A stretch of 64,000 nt of DNA, from positions 62,001 through 126,000 of the forward strand of contig NZ_JOIU01000015.1 in the NCBI RefSeq assembly GCF_000720135.1, in the 5' to 3' direction. Shown here one piece after another: positions 16,725 through 24,974 of this stretch (position 1 is its first letter; every line of letters begins with the position of its first letter). Source of the DNA: Streptomyces sp. NRRL S-1022 (GTDB taxonomy: Bacteria; Actinomycetota; Actinomycetes; Streptomycetales; Streptomycetaceae). The notes under the pieces are model-generated. The model had not been told where the DNA came from. It ran no database searches and saw only the letters and a program-made list of their open reading frames with translations. Both the position numbers and the translations under genes were made by a program.

Positions 16725-17795
16725 TCAGGTCTTCGGCTGGGCCGCGGTGGCGAGCGTGCCGCACAGGGCCGGGGCGCTGTCCGTCTCGTAGGGGTTGGTT
16801 CCCGCGGGGCCGCCTGACCTGGCTGTCTGACCGGCCAGGAGGGGGCGGAGGTAGGCGGCGGAGTCCTCGGCGCAGGCGAGGGGGCCTGCCTGGACGTAGG
16901 AGGCGATCAGCTGGACCTGGTGGGTGCGCAGGTCGTCACGGTCGACGTGGAAGGTGACCGCGCGGCGGACCGTGAAGAGCGAGGCGGGGGCACCGGAGGA
17001 GGCGCCGGTGGGCCGCAGGGCGTAGACGAAGGTGTGGTCGGCGGTGACCTCCAGCGTCGCCGAGTCGGCCTCGGTGGCCCGCAGGCTGCCGGAGACACGG
17101 ATCCTGTCGTCGGCCAGCCGGGCCCGGGCGGGGTCGATGCGGACCACCCAGCCCGTGGGCGCGTGCCGGCCGTCCGCCGCCGGGTGGTCGAAGCTCTGGT
17201 CGAACTGGTCGAGCTGCTCGGAGTCGACCAGGGCCCGGGCGGGACGCACCTCGCGGCCGGTGAGCACCTCGGGGTAGAGCGAGGAGCGGACGATGTAGTC
17301 CTTGACGGTGGAGAGGGCGGTCACCACCTGGCTGTCGGAGAAGTGGGCGGTGCCGTGCGAGGCCGGCAGGGGTATCCCCTCGGCGCCGGTGTCGAACGGG
17401 GCGGCGGGACTGCGCGCGTAAAGACCCTCGGCGTCGGCGGCGCCGGGCACCTTGCCCTGCGGGGCGAGCGGGATGACCGTCGTCCGCAGGGACTCCGCGG
17501 GCCGCCGGGCCGACGAGGAGCCGGAGGGGTGGCGGATGCCCATGTAGATCGCGGTACCGAAGGCGATGGCGATCAGCACGACGAGGATCAGGACCTGCCG
17601 GGTGAGTCCGCGGTGCAGGGGCGGGCGGCGGCGGACGGCGGGCGCGTGGTCGGTCATCCGCTCCTTGGCGGAGAACTCCTGGAGGCGGGCAGCACGGACG
17701 AACGACTCGTCGAAGACGACGGATCGGTATTCGTCCTCCGCACCGCCGGGGCCGCCCTCGGGTGTCCCCTCCGGTGGGTCTCCAGGCCCGCCCAT
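16725..17795 (-). CDS. SCO2583-type membrane protein
   Basis: 356 residues. The N-terminal cytoplasmic part has [20 protein letters not shown] at ~22-41, nearly the same as in the neighbouring protein at 17885. One transmembrane helix ([21 protein letters not shown]) lies near 67-87, followed by a ~260-residue extracytoplasmic domain with two cysteines far apart near the C-terminus. No enzyme motif is recognised. ATG at 17795. The shared motif and adjacency suggest the two membrane proteins act together, probably in the envelope. Confidence 0.75.
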   Translation of the reverse strand: MGGPGDPPEGTPEGGPGGAEDEYRSVVFDESFVRAARLQEFSAKERMTDHAPAVRRRPPLHRGLTRQVLILVVLIAIAFGTAIYMGIRHPSGSSSARRPAESLRTTVIPLAPQGKVPGAADAEGLYARSPAAPFDTGAEGIPLPASHGTAHFSDSQVVTALSTVKDYIVRSSLYPEVLTGREVRPARALVDSEQLDQFDQSFDHPAADGRHAPTGWVVRIDPARARLADDRIRVSGSLRATEADSATLEVTADHTFVYALRPTGASSGAPASLFTVRRAVTFHVDRDDLRTHQVQLIASYVQAGPLACAEDSAAYLRPLLAGQTARSGGPAGTNPYETDSAPALCGTLATAAQPKT

Positions 17796-17884
17796 ACTTT
17801 CAGGGTAGGTCTCGTGAGGCTCGGGTAAACGCCCCGTCCCGCCACAACTTCTGACAGGTTCTCACCAGGTTCGGGCGGGGCTTT

Positions 17885-18445
17885 TCAGGGGGCGGGCGGG
17901 ATGGCCGAGACGGCCGGCCGGGAGGGGTCGGCGGGGACCTGGGTAACGGGGGCGCCGCCCTGTTCGAGGCCGGTCGAGGCGGGGGCGGGGACCCGGTCGC
18001 GGGTGCCTGGGGAGCTTCCCCGGTAGACGGCGGCGAAGGCCAGGGCGACCATGCCGACGCCCATCACCACGGCGAGGACCCAGGCCACGGGCCGGTGCCA
18101 GCGGACCTGCTTGCCGTACGGACCGAAGATGCCGTGGTCGCCGAGGACGTAGGCGTCGTCCAGCTCGTCATCGTCGTGATCTTGGCTGAATCCGGCGCCG
18201 TCGGGGCCGTAGTCGTCGTAGCGCTCGCCTCGGGCGTGGGCGCGGCGGGCCTCCGCCTCGGAGGCCTCGGCGCGGGCCTGGGCGGCGGCGAGGAGGCGTT
18301 CCACGGCGGTCGGCTCGTGGACCGTGGCCGCCCGTACGAAGGCCTCGTCGAAGACCACGGAGGCGAACTCTTCGTCCGACACCCCGCGGTCGTCGTCGGG
18401 GTCCCAGCCGTCAGGGAACGGCGTGCCCCCCACGTCCTCCGGCAC
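17885..18445 (-). CDS. SCO2584-type membrane protein (spore-wall-associated family)
   Basis: 186 residues from GTG at 18445 (PEDVGGTPFP); TTG at 18472 is possible. It carries EEFASVVFDEAFVRAATVHE, a charged Ala/Glu helix, the motif DDAYVLGDHGIFGPYGKQVRWHRP, one transmembrane helix and a Pro-rich outer tail. From memory, the S. coelicolor protein at this position was found as a partner of the Mre spore-wall machinery. That machinery is encoded 32 kb downstream in this window. The domain description is from sequence; the role is by synteny. Confidence 0.75.
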   Translation of the reverse strand: MPEDVGGTPFPDGWDPDDDRGVSDEEFASVVFDEAFVRAATVHEPTAVERLLAAAQARAEASEAEARRAHARGERYDDYGPDGAGFSQDHDDDELDDAYVLGDHGIFGPYGKQVRWHRPVAWVLAVVMGVGMVALAFAAVYRGSSPGTRDRVPAPASTGLEQGGAPVTQVPADPSRPAVSAIPPAP

Positions 18446-18565
18446 GGATCCAGAGTAGACCTGGGGGGTCAATTTGGGCAGACGGTATGGAAATTCGTCT
18501 GCCTGGTGGGACGCCTTCCGGCCAGGGCCCGCGGGCAGCGGAGCCCACGGCCGGACGGGTGAACT

Positions 18566-19852
18566 TCAGCGGCGTACGTGCCCGTCGCCGGTGACGATGT
18601 ACTTCGTGCTGGTCAGCTCCGGCAGGCCCATCGGGCCGCGGGCGTGCAGCTTCTGGGTGGAGATGCCGATCTCGGCGCCGAAGCCGAACTGTCCGCCGTC
18701 CGTGAAGCGGGTGGAGGCGTTCACGGCGACGGTGGTGGAGTCGACCAGCTGGGTGAAGCGGCGGGCGGCCTGCTGGGAGGTGGTGACGATGGCCTCGGTG
18801 TGGCCGGAGGTCCACAGCCGGATGTGCTCGACGGCCTTGTCCAGCGAGTCCACCACCGCGGCGGCGATGTCGTAGGACAGGTACTCGGTCTCCCAGTCCT
18901 CGGCGGTCGCCTCGACCACGGTGGCCTTGGAGTCCTTGGCGTAGGCCATGACCCGCTCGTCGGCGTGGACGGTGACGCCGGCCTCGGCGAGGGCGTCCAG
19001 GGCGCGCGGCAGGAACTCGGGGGCGATGTCCTGGTGGACGAGGAGGGTCTCGGCCGCGTTGCAGACGCTGACCCGCTGGGCCTTGGAGTTGATCAGGATC
19101 TCGATGGCCGTGTCGATGTCGGCCTGGGAGTCGACGTAGACGTGGCAGTTGCCGGTGCCGGTCTCGATCACGGGGACCGTGGACTCGTTGACCACGGTCT
19201 GGATCAGGGAGGCGCCGCCGCGCGGGATGAGGACGTCGACCAGGCCGCGGGCGCGCATCAGCTCGCGGACGGAGTCGCGGCTCTCGCCCGGCACCAGCTG
19301 GACGGCGTCGGCGGGCAGGCCGGCGCCGCCGACGGCGTCGCGGATCACCCGGACGAGGGCGGTGTTGGACTCGTAGGCGGAGCCGGAGCCGCGCAGCAGG
19401 ACCGCGTTGCCGGACTTCAGGCAGAGGGCGGCGGCGTCGACGGTGACGTTCGGGCGGGCCTCGTAGATGATGCCGACGACGCCGAGCGGGACGCGGACCT
19501 GGCGCAGGTCGATGCCGTTGGGCAGGGTGGAGCCGCGGACCACCTCGCCGACCGGGTCGGGCAGCTTCGCCACGTCGCGGACGTCGGCGGCGATGGCGCG
19601 GACTCGCTCGGGGGTGAGGGTGAGCCGGTCGACGATGGCCTCGCTGGTGCCGCTCTCCCGGGCCTTGGCCACGTCCTTGGCGTTGGCCTCGACGATCTCG
19701 GCGGTCCGGACCTCCAGGGCGTCGGCGATGGCGAGCAGCGCGTCGTCCTTCACGGCGCGCGGGAGCGGCGCGAGGTCGGCGGCGGCGGCCTTGGCCCGGT
19801 AGGCGGCCTGGGTGACCGGGGACATCGAGTCGTACGGAGAAAGCGTGGTCAT
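18566..19852 (-). CDS. proA: Glutamate-5-semialdehyde dehydrogenase (gamma-glutamyl phosphate reductase)
   Basis: 428 residues. Reduces gamma-glutamyl phosphate to glutamate semialdehyde, the second step of proline synthesis. Full-length ALDH-like fold with [27 protein letters not shown] and the catalytic cysteine in [15 protein letters not shown] at 19852 (MTTLSPYD); the open frame upstream is GC-rich non-coding sequence. proB follows on the same strand after one small gene. Confidence 0.96.
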   Translation of the reverse strand: MTTLSPYDSMSPVTQAAYRAKAAAADLAPLPRAVKDDALLAIADALEVRTAEIVEANAKDVAKARESGTSEAIVDRLTLTPERVRAIAADVRDVAKLPDPVGEVVRGSTLPNGIDLRQVRVPLGVVGIIYEARPNVTVDAAALCLKSGNAVLLRGSGSAYESNTALVRVIRDAVGGAGLPADAVQLVPGESRDSVRELMRARGLVDVLIPRGGASLIQTVVNESTVPVIETGTGNCHVYVDSQADIDTAIEILINSKAQRVSVCNAAETLLVHQDIAPEFLPRALDALAEAGVTVHADERVMAYAKDSKATVVEATAEDWETEYLSYDIAAAVVDSLDKAVEHIRLWTSGHTEAIVTTSQQAARRFTQLVDSTTVAVNASTRFTDGGQFGFGAEIGISTQKLHARGPMGLPELTSTKYIVTGDGHVRR

Positions 19853-19915
19853 GAGGGAAGGGTAGTGGGCGGGGCACGGCGGTTCAGCGGTCGTCCCACA
19901 CCCCGAGACGCCGCA

Positions 19916-19975
19916 AAACGGGTGAACCCCGCCCCTCGCGTCCCGCCCTCCGCCCCGCGTCCCGCCCGTGCCCCG
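19916..19975. repeat. Short degenerate CCCGCGTCCCGCC repeats upstream of proA
   Basis: Within the 246-bp interval between proA and the next gene, a unit close to CCCCGCGTCCCGCCC recurs about three times in 60 bp. No gene is seen in the interval. Confidence 0.4.
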
Positions 19976-20098
19976 CGTCCCGCCCCGGCCACGCACCCGA
20001 CGCCACCCAGGGTGCCGCTCCGACGCTGCGATCGGCCCTGCCCCGGCGGCGACCCCAGCCCGGCCTCGGCCTCGGCGGCGGGCCGCCCCTCCCCCGGG

Positions 20099-20524
20099 TC
20101 AGAACGGGTGGACTCCCACCGGGGTCGCCGGTGCGGGACCGTAGCCCTCGGCGATGCGGTGGTGGTAGGTCTCGCGGTCGATGACCTCCAGGCCGACGAT
20201 CTCCCAGGCGGGGAGGCCGGCGCTCTGCCGGTGCTCGCCCCACAGGCGCAGCGCGACGGCGGCGGCGTCGTGCAGGTCGCGGGCTTCCTCCCAGTACCGG
20301 ATCTCGGCGTGGTCGGGCGCGTATCTGCTGGTCAGCAGGAAGGGGTGGTCGTGGGCGAGCTGTTCCAGGGCCCGCCGCAGTTCGGGCAGGGGCACCTTCT
20401 CCCCGGAGACGCTGAGGGTGACGTGCCACAGCCTGGGCAGGTCCTTGGGCTCCTCATAGGTGTCCCCGGCCGCGACGCTCGTCAGAGCACCGCGGGACGC
20501 CGCCCCAGGGCGCACTCGTCTCAC
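20099..20524 (-). CDS. Conserved hypothetical protein (SCO2586-like)
   Basis: 141 residues, cytoplasmic, no membrane segment. The sequence DLPRLWHVTLSVSGEKVPL, PELRRALEQLAHDHPFLLTS and AEIRYWEEARDLHDAAAVAL looks like a small alpha/beta protein. GTG at 20524 is chosen because GAAGGAG stands six bases before it. It sits between proB and proA. No function is recognised; a link to proline synthesis is only positional. Confidence 0.75.
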   Translation of the reverse strand: MRRVRPGAASRGALTSVAAGDTYEEPKDLPRLWHVTLSVSGEKVPLPELRRALEQLAHDHPFLLTSRYAPDHAEIRYWEEARDLHDAAAVALRLWGEHRQSAGLPAWEIVGLEVIDRETYHHRIAEGYGPAPATPVGVHPF

Positions 20525-20679
20525 GACGGCCTCCTTCACGCATGGCTCGCATGGCTCGCATGACACCCGCGACGCGCATGCCTCGTACGACTCGCTCGGC
20601 CCCTTGACGGAACGCGTCCTTTCAACATGTCCCCCGAAGAAAGTTGAGCAGGCCGCAGGGCTCCGCGTGGGGGTTTTAC

Positions 20680-20705
20680 GGAACGTCCCCCACCGGGGGC
20701 GTTCC
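20680..20705 (-). terminator. Terminator hairpin after proB
   Basis: GGAACG(T)CCCCC-ACC-GGGGGCGTTCC with a one-base bulge, 34 bases beyond the proB stop. Confidence 0.6.
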
Positions 20706-20738
20706 TTACGCCCTGTTTTACGAGCTGTTTTGCGAGAC

Positions 20739-21866
20739 TCAGGCGTGCAGGAGCACGAGGTCGTCCCTGTGTACGACCTCGCGTTCGTACGCGGGACCCA
20801 GCTCGCGCGCCAGCTCCCGGGTCGACCGTCCGATCAGCCGGGGGATCTCCTTGGCGTCGAAGTTGACGAGTCCGCGGGCCACCGCGCGGCCGGCGGGGTC
20901 CCGCAGCTCGACGGGGTCGCCGGCGCTGAACTCGCCCTCCACGGCGGCGATTCCGGCCGGCAGCAGGGACGTGCGCCGTTTCACGACGGCGTCCACCGCG
21001 CCGTCGTCCAGGATCAGGGCGCCCTGCGGGGTGGAGGCGTGCTGGAGCCACAGGAGCCGGTCGGCGGAGCGTTTGCCGGCGGGGTGGAAGTAGGTGCCGG
21101 TGTCGCCGCCGGCCAGGGCTTCGGCCGCGTGGACGGCGCTGGTCAGCACCACGGGGATGCCGGCGGCGGCGGCGATCCGGGCGGCCTCCACCTTGGTGAC
21201 CATGCCGCCGGTGCCCACGCCGGCCTTGCCCGCGCTGCCGATCTCGACGCCGGCGAGGTCCTCGGGCCCGCGCACCTCGGCTATCCGGGAGGTGCCGGGC
21301 TTGCCGGGGTCGCCGTCGTAGACGCCGTCGACGTCGGAGAGGAGGACGAGGAGGTCGGCGTGGACGAGGTGGGCGACGAGGGCGGCGAGGCGGTCGTTGT
21401 CGCCGAAGCGGATCTCGTCGGTGGCGACGGTGTCGTTCTCGTTGACGATCGGGAAGGCGCCCATCGCGAGCAGCTTGTCGAGGGTGCGGGAGGCGTTGCG
21501 GTGGTGGGCGCGGCGGCTCATGTCGTCGCTGGTGAGCAGGACTTGGCCGACGCGGACGCCGTAGCGGGCGAAGGAGGCGGTGTAGCGGGCGACGAGCAGG
21601 CCCTGGCCGACGCTGGCGGCGGCCTGCTGGCGGGCCAGGTCCCTGGGGCGGCGGCGCAGGCCCAAGGGGGCGAGGCCAGCGGCGATGGCGCCGGAGGAGA
21701 CGAGCACGATCTCCTTCTCGCCGCCGCTGCGGATCTTGGCGAGGACGTCGACGAGTGCGTCGACGCGGTCGGCGTCCAGACCGCCCGCGGCGGTGGTCAG
21801 CGAGGAGGAGCCCACCTTGACGACGATCCTGCGGGCCTCGCCCACGGCCTGCCTTGCCCTTGCCAC
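20739..21866 (-). CDS. proB: Glutamate 5-kinase
   Basis: 375 residues. Phosphorylates glutamate in the first step of proline synthesis, the step usually inhibited by proline. Amino-acid-kinase domain with VVKVGSSSLTT, VSSGAIAAG, NENDTVATDE and DVDGVYDGDP, then a C-terminal PUA domain (~285-375). GTG at 21866 (ARARQAVGEARR) follows GAGGGCAAG. An in-frame extension to 22064 lacks a start signal and is ignored. proA lies downstream on the same strand. Confidence 0.95.
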   Translation of the reverse strand: MARARQAVGEARRIVVKVGSSSLTTAAGGLDADRVDALVDVLAKIRSGGEKEIVLVSSGAIAAGLAPLGLRRRPRDLARQQAAASVGQGLLVARYTASFARYGVRVGQVLLTSDDMSRRAHHRNASRTLDKLLAMGAFPIVNENDTVATDEIRFGDNDRLAALVAHLVHADLLVLLSDVDGVYDGDPGKPGTSRIAEVRGPEDLAGVEIGSAGKAGVGTGGMVTKVEAARIAAAAGIPVVLTSAVHAAEALAGGDTGTYFHPAGKRSADRLLWLQHASTPQGALILDDGAVDAVVKRRTSLLPAGIAAVEGEFSAGDPVELRDPAGRAVARGLVNFDAKEIPRLIGRSTRELARELGPAYEREVVHRDDLVLLHA

Positions 21867-22044
21867 CTTGCCCTCGGTCCCCTCGCGCGTTGCCGGCTGC
21901 CTGTCCGGCAATCTACGCGAAGCGGTTCGGTCGGTGCGCACCGGTCCAGCTCCCGGACAGGCGAAGCGTAGCCGTTCGCTCACCTTTTGCGTACGGCAAA
22001 AAAGTTGTGTTGGTTGCCTGTAGAAATTAAATCTCTTCCCAACA

Positions 22045-22050
22045 TAAGTT
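22045..22050 (+). promoter_or_regulatory. Putative -10 of a leaderless transcript for the pyruvyltransferase-like gene
   Basis: TAAGTT stands seven bases before GTG 22058, inside an unusually AT-rich 60-bp patch (22005-22065). No ribosome site precedes any of the three possible starts (TTG 22049, GTG 22058, GTG 22079), which favours a leaderless start at 22058. Confidence 0.4.
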
Positions 22051-22057
22051 GAAGTTT

Positions 22058-23488
22058 GTGTCACCTACCGTTCCTCCTGTGAAGCGCATTCTGCTGCGCT
22101 CGGGCAAGAGCCCGTACGACGTCCTCTCCGCCGAAGAGGCCCTCCACCGGGACGTCATCGCCACCAACGCGGGCAACCTGATCTTCAGCGACGCGGCGCA
22201 CAAGATCCTCGAAACGCCGGAGACCGAGGTCGTCTCCAACGGCATCGGCACGGACGTGACCGCGGCCGCCCGGATCAACGAGGAGTACGACGCGTTCGTC
22301 GTACCGCTGGCCAACGCCTTCCGGCCGTCCTTCGAGGGCCGGCTGAAGCGCCTGACCCGGCTGATCGGCAGGCTGCGGATCCCCGTAGTGGTCCTGGGGG
22401 TCGGCGCGCAGACCGGGCTGGGCTACGACCCGGCCCGGCTGAAGCCGATGGAGCAGTCCGTGCGCGAGTTCTGCGCGGCGGTGCTGGAGCGCAGCGCCTC
22501 GATCGGGGTGCGCGGCGAGTTCACCGAGCAGTACCTGCGGGACATGGGCTTCCGGGACGTCGAAATCATCGGCTGCCCGTCGATGTTCCTGTACGGCGGC
22601 GACCTCGACGTGCGCAAGAAGGCGCCGGAGCTCACCGCGGAGGCGCGGATCGCGGTGAACGGTTCGCACAGCGCGGTGCAGAAACAGGGCCTGGACCGGA
22701 TCATCGGCCGGGCCCACGCCCAATACCCGAACCTGTGCTTCGTCGGCCAGAACATCAGCGACGCCCGGCAGCTGCACTGGCGGGACCTCTCGGACCCGAA
22801 CGCCCGCGTGACGGCGATGCCGACGCACCCGGACCACCCGATGTACCGGGAGGGCAAGGTGCGGGTGTACGTCGACCCGGTCACCTGGATCGACGACCTG
22901 CGGTCCTTCGACTTCTCCTTCGGCTCCCGCATCCACGGCAACATCGCGGCGCTGCTGGCGGGGACGCCCGCGACGGTGCTGTGCGGGGACTCGCGCACGC
23001 TGGAGCTGTGCCGCTACTTCGAGATCCCGCACCTGCGGCTGGACCGGGCCGCGAAGGATCCCCAGGCGGCGGATCCGGCCCGGTTGTACGAGCAGGCGGA
23101 CCTGAGCGGGCTGGTCGGGGGCCACGCGGAGCGCTTCGGCCGGTTCGTGCGGTTCCTGGACCGGAACGGACTGCGGAACACCTTCACGCACGGCGACGGC
23201 GGTGCGGCCTTCGACCGGAGGATGCGCGCGCTGTCGTTCCCGCCGGGCATCCGGCCGTGGAACGACACCGATCTCGCCTCGCTCAGCAGCCGGTTCGGCT
23301 GGCTGCACAGCCAGGTGACGGAACTGACCGAGGACAACGCCCGGTTGCGGCGCGAACTGGTGAAGTCGCAGAAGACGAAGGCGCAGAAGGCCGCGGCGGT
23401 GCCGGCCCCGGCCACGTCCGTCTACCGGCGTGCGCGGCGCGTGGTGGGCCGGCCCCTGCGCCGCGCGCTGCAGTCGGGCAGGCAGTAG
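22058..23488 (+). CDS. Polysaccharide pyruvyltransferase-family protein
   Basis: 476 residues. The PS_pyruv_trans-like fold is indicated by the early ILLRSGKSPYDVLSAEEA and AGNLIFSDAAHKIL, the central VVLGVGAQTG and GVRGEFTEQYL, and the late FSFGSRIHGNIAALLAGTPA motif. The C-terminus adds a short coiled coil (VTELTEDNARLRRELVKSQ) and a very basic tail. Members add ketal-linked pyruvate to glycans, or are repurposed as glycosyltransferase-like enzymes. It opens a four-gene set of wall-polymer type and is convergent with the GT2 gene. The acceptor is unknown. Confidence 0.75.
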   Translation: MSPTVPPVKRILLRSGKSPYDVLSAEEALHRDVIATNAGNLIFSDAAHKILETPETEVVSNGIGTDVTAAARINEEYDAFVVPLANAFRPSFEGRLKRLTRLIGRLRIPVVVLGVGAQTGLGYDPARLKPMEQSVREFCAAVLERSASIGVRGEFTEQYLRDMGFRDVEIIGCPSMFLYGGDLDVRKKAPELTAEARIAVNGSHSAVQKQGLDRIIGRAHAQYPNLCFVGQNISDARQLHWRDLSDPNARVTAMPTHPDHPMYREGKVRVYVDPVTWIDDLRSFDFSFGSRIHGNIAALLAGTPATVLCGDSRTLELCRYFEIPHLRLDRAAKDPQAADPARLYEQADLSGLVGGHAERFGRFVRFLDRNGLRNTFTHGDGGAAFDRRMRALSFPPGIRPWNDTDLASLSSRFGWLHSQVTELTEDNARLRRELVKSQKTKAQKAAAVPAPATSVYRRARRVVGRPLRRALQSGRQ

Positions 23489-23558
23489 CCTCCGGCGGAG
23501 CGGAGGGCCCCTGGCGCACCGGCCCGGGGCCCGGTCGTCGTACCCGGGCGGGGGACGC

Positions 23559-24785
23559 TCAGGCCGCGGCCGCCCCGAAGGGCTTGCGCGGCAGCATCCG
23601 GCGCAGGGTCCGCCGTGCCTTGCGCAGGGCGCGGCGCGGGACGGAGTTGGCGGCCGCCTCGCGGTAGCCCAGGAAGGCGCGGGCCTCGCGGGGGTCGGCG
23701 AGATAGATCTCGTCGGGGATGCGGGCCGTTCTGGACCGGAAGTGCGGGTAGATCAGGTACAGGCGGGTGCCGCGCTTCTCCAGCACGGCCGCTGCCTGCT
23801 TCTTCGCCTTGACGAACGTGACGACGTCCAGCAGCAGGTCGGCGCGCTGCACGGCGACCAGGTGCAGCCGCAGCCGCTCGTGGACCTTCAGGCGGCGGGA
23901 CACGCCAGGCGTCCAGTAGGCGTCCATCAGGGGCTTGGCCAGCTCGAACTTGTGCCGGCGGACCTCTTCGCTGTCGGTGAGGAACTTGGGCCCGAACTGC
24001 GGCAGCAGCGTGATGAGGAACGGCCGGACCATGAGCAGGTCGCGCTTGTCGCCGGCCGGGACCATGTCGGCGATCAGCTTCATCAGGGCGCGCGCGGAGT
24101 CGAAGCGCAGGGTGTAGCTGCCGCTCTTGGTGACGTGCTTGCCGTCGTCGCGGCCGACCAGGTAGTAGCAGGTGTAGTCGGCGAGCACGGAGACGCCGGC
24201 CGCGCGCAGGTACGCCTCCAGCGTGAACAGGGCGTCCTCGCCGGTGAACAGCGACTCGTCGAAGCGCATGCCGTGCTGCTCCAGCAGGGAGCGGCGGAAC
24301 AGCTTCTGCGCGCTGAGCGTGAACTTGATGTTCGAGGTGAAGACGTCGGCCCGGTCGAGGTTCTTGCCCCACATGGACTTCGGCGCGGTGCGGTTGACGC
24401 CCTCGACCCGGCCGAGGACGACGTCCGTGCCGTTCTTGTCGGCCATGGCGACCATGCGTTCCAGGGCCTCGGGGCCGAGCCGGTCGTCGGCGTCGAGGAA
24501 GAAGACGAAGCGTCCGGCCGCCTTGCCCAGGCCGACGTTGCGCGGGCCGCTGGGGCCGCCGGAGTTCTCCTGGCGGATCACGGTGACCCGCATGGGGGCG
24601 CGGGCGGCGAACTCCTCCAGGCACTCCCCCGTGCCGTCGGTCGAGCCGTCGTCGACCGCGATGACCTCCAGGCGCGCCGGGTCGATGGTCTGCGCCTCGA
24701 CGGATGCCAGGCACTCGACCAGGTACGGCATCGCTTCGTACGCCCCGATGATCACGCTCACATCAGGCTGCGTCACGACGGTCAC
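23559..24785 (-). CDS. Family 2 glycosyltransferase
   Basis: 408 residues. N-terminal GT-A domain: VSVIIGAYEAMPYLVECLAS, DDGSTD at ~45-50, the metal-binding DADD at ~98-101 and TGEDALF further on. The C-terminal ~150 residues are basic (RRALRKARRTLRRML) and may touch membrane lipid or polymer. No transmembrane helix. GTG at 24785 follows GGGGGAAGA. Similar enzymes initiate or extend teichoic-acid-like chains. It lies directly downstream of the TagF-like gene on the same strand but after a terminator hairpin. Confidence 0.85.
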   Translation of the reverse strand: MTVVTQPDVSVIIGAYEAMPYLVECLASVEAQTIDPARLEVIAVDDGSTDGTGECLEEFAARAPMRVTVIRQENSGGPSGPRNVGLGKAAGRFVFFLDADDRLGPEALERMVAMADKNGTDVVLGRVEGVNRTAPKSMWGKNLDRADVFTSNIKFTLSAQKLFRRSLLEQHGMRFDESLFTGEDALFTLEAYLRAAGVSVLADYTCYYLVGRDDGKHVTKSGSYTLRFDSARALMKLIADMVPAGDKRDLLMVRPFLITLLPQFGPKFLTDSEEVRRHKFELAKPLMDAYWTPGVSRRLKVHERLRLHLVAVQRADLLLDVVTFVKAKKQAAAVLEKRGTRLYLIYPHFRSRTARIPDEIYLADPREARAFLGYREAAANSVPRRALRKARRTLRRMLPRKPFGAAAA

Positions 24786-24923
24786 TCTTCCCCCTCATCA
24801 CGGAGTATTTCCCCCGTATCACCTCATTCGCAATCTGTTAGACGGACTGCCGGGGGAAGCGGTTGCTCTACGGAAGGCAAAGAGTGGGGCATGTCACGGG
24901 GCTGCCCGGGCGGGGGAGAACAA

Positions 24924-24953
24924 GGGCCCCCGAGGAGTGCTCCTCGGGGGCCC
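24924..24953 (-). terminator. Terminator hairpin after the TagF-like gene
   Basis: Perfect 14-bp stem GGGCCCCCGAGGAG / CTCCTCGGGGGCCC with a two-base spacer (really a tight loop), 22 bases past the stop codon. Confidence 0.75.
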
Positions 24954-24974
24954 GGTGCGCGTTCGCCGGAGGGG

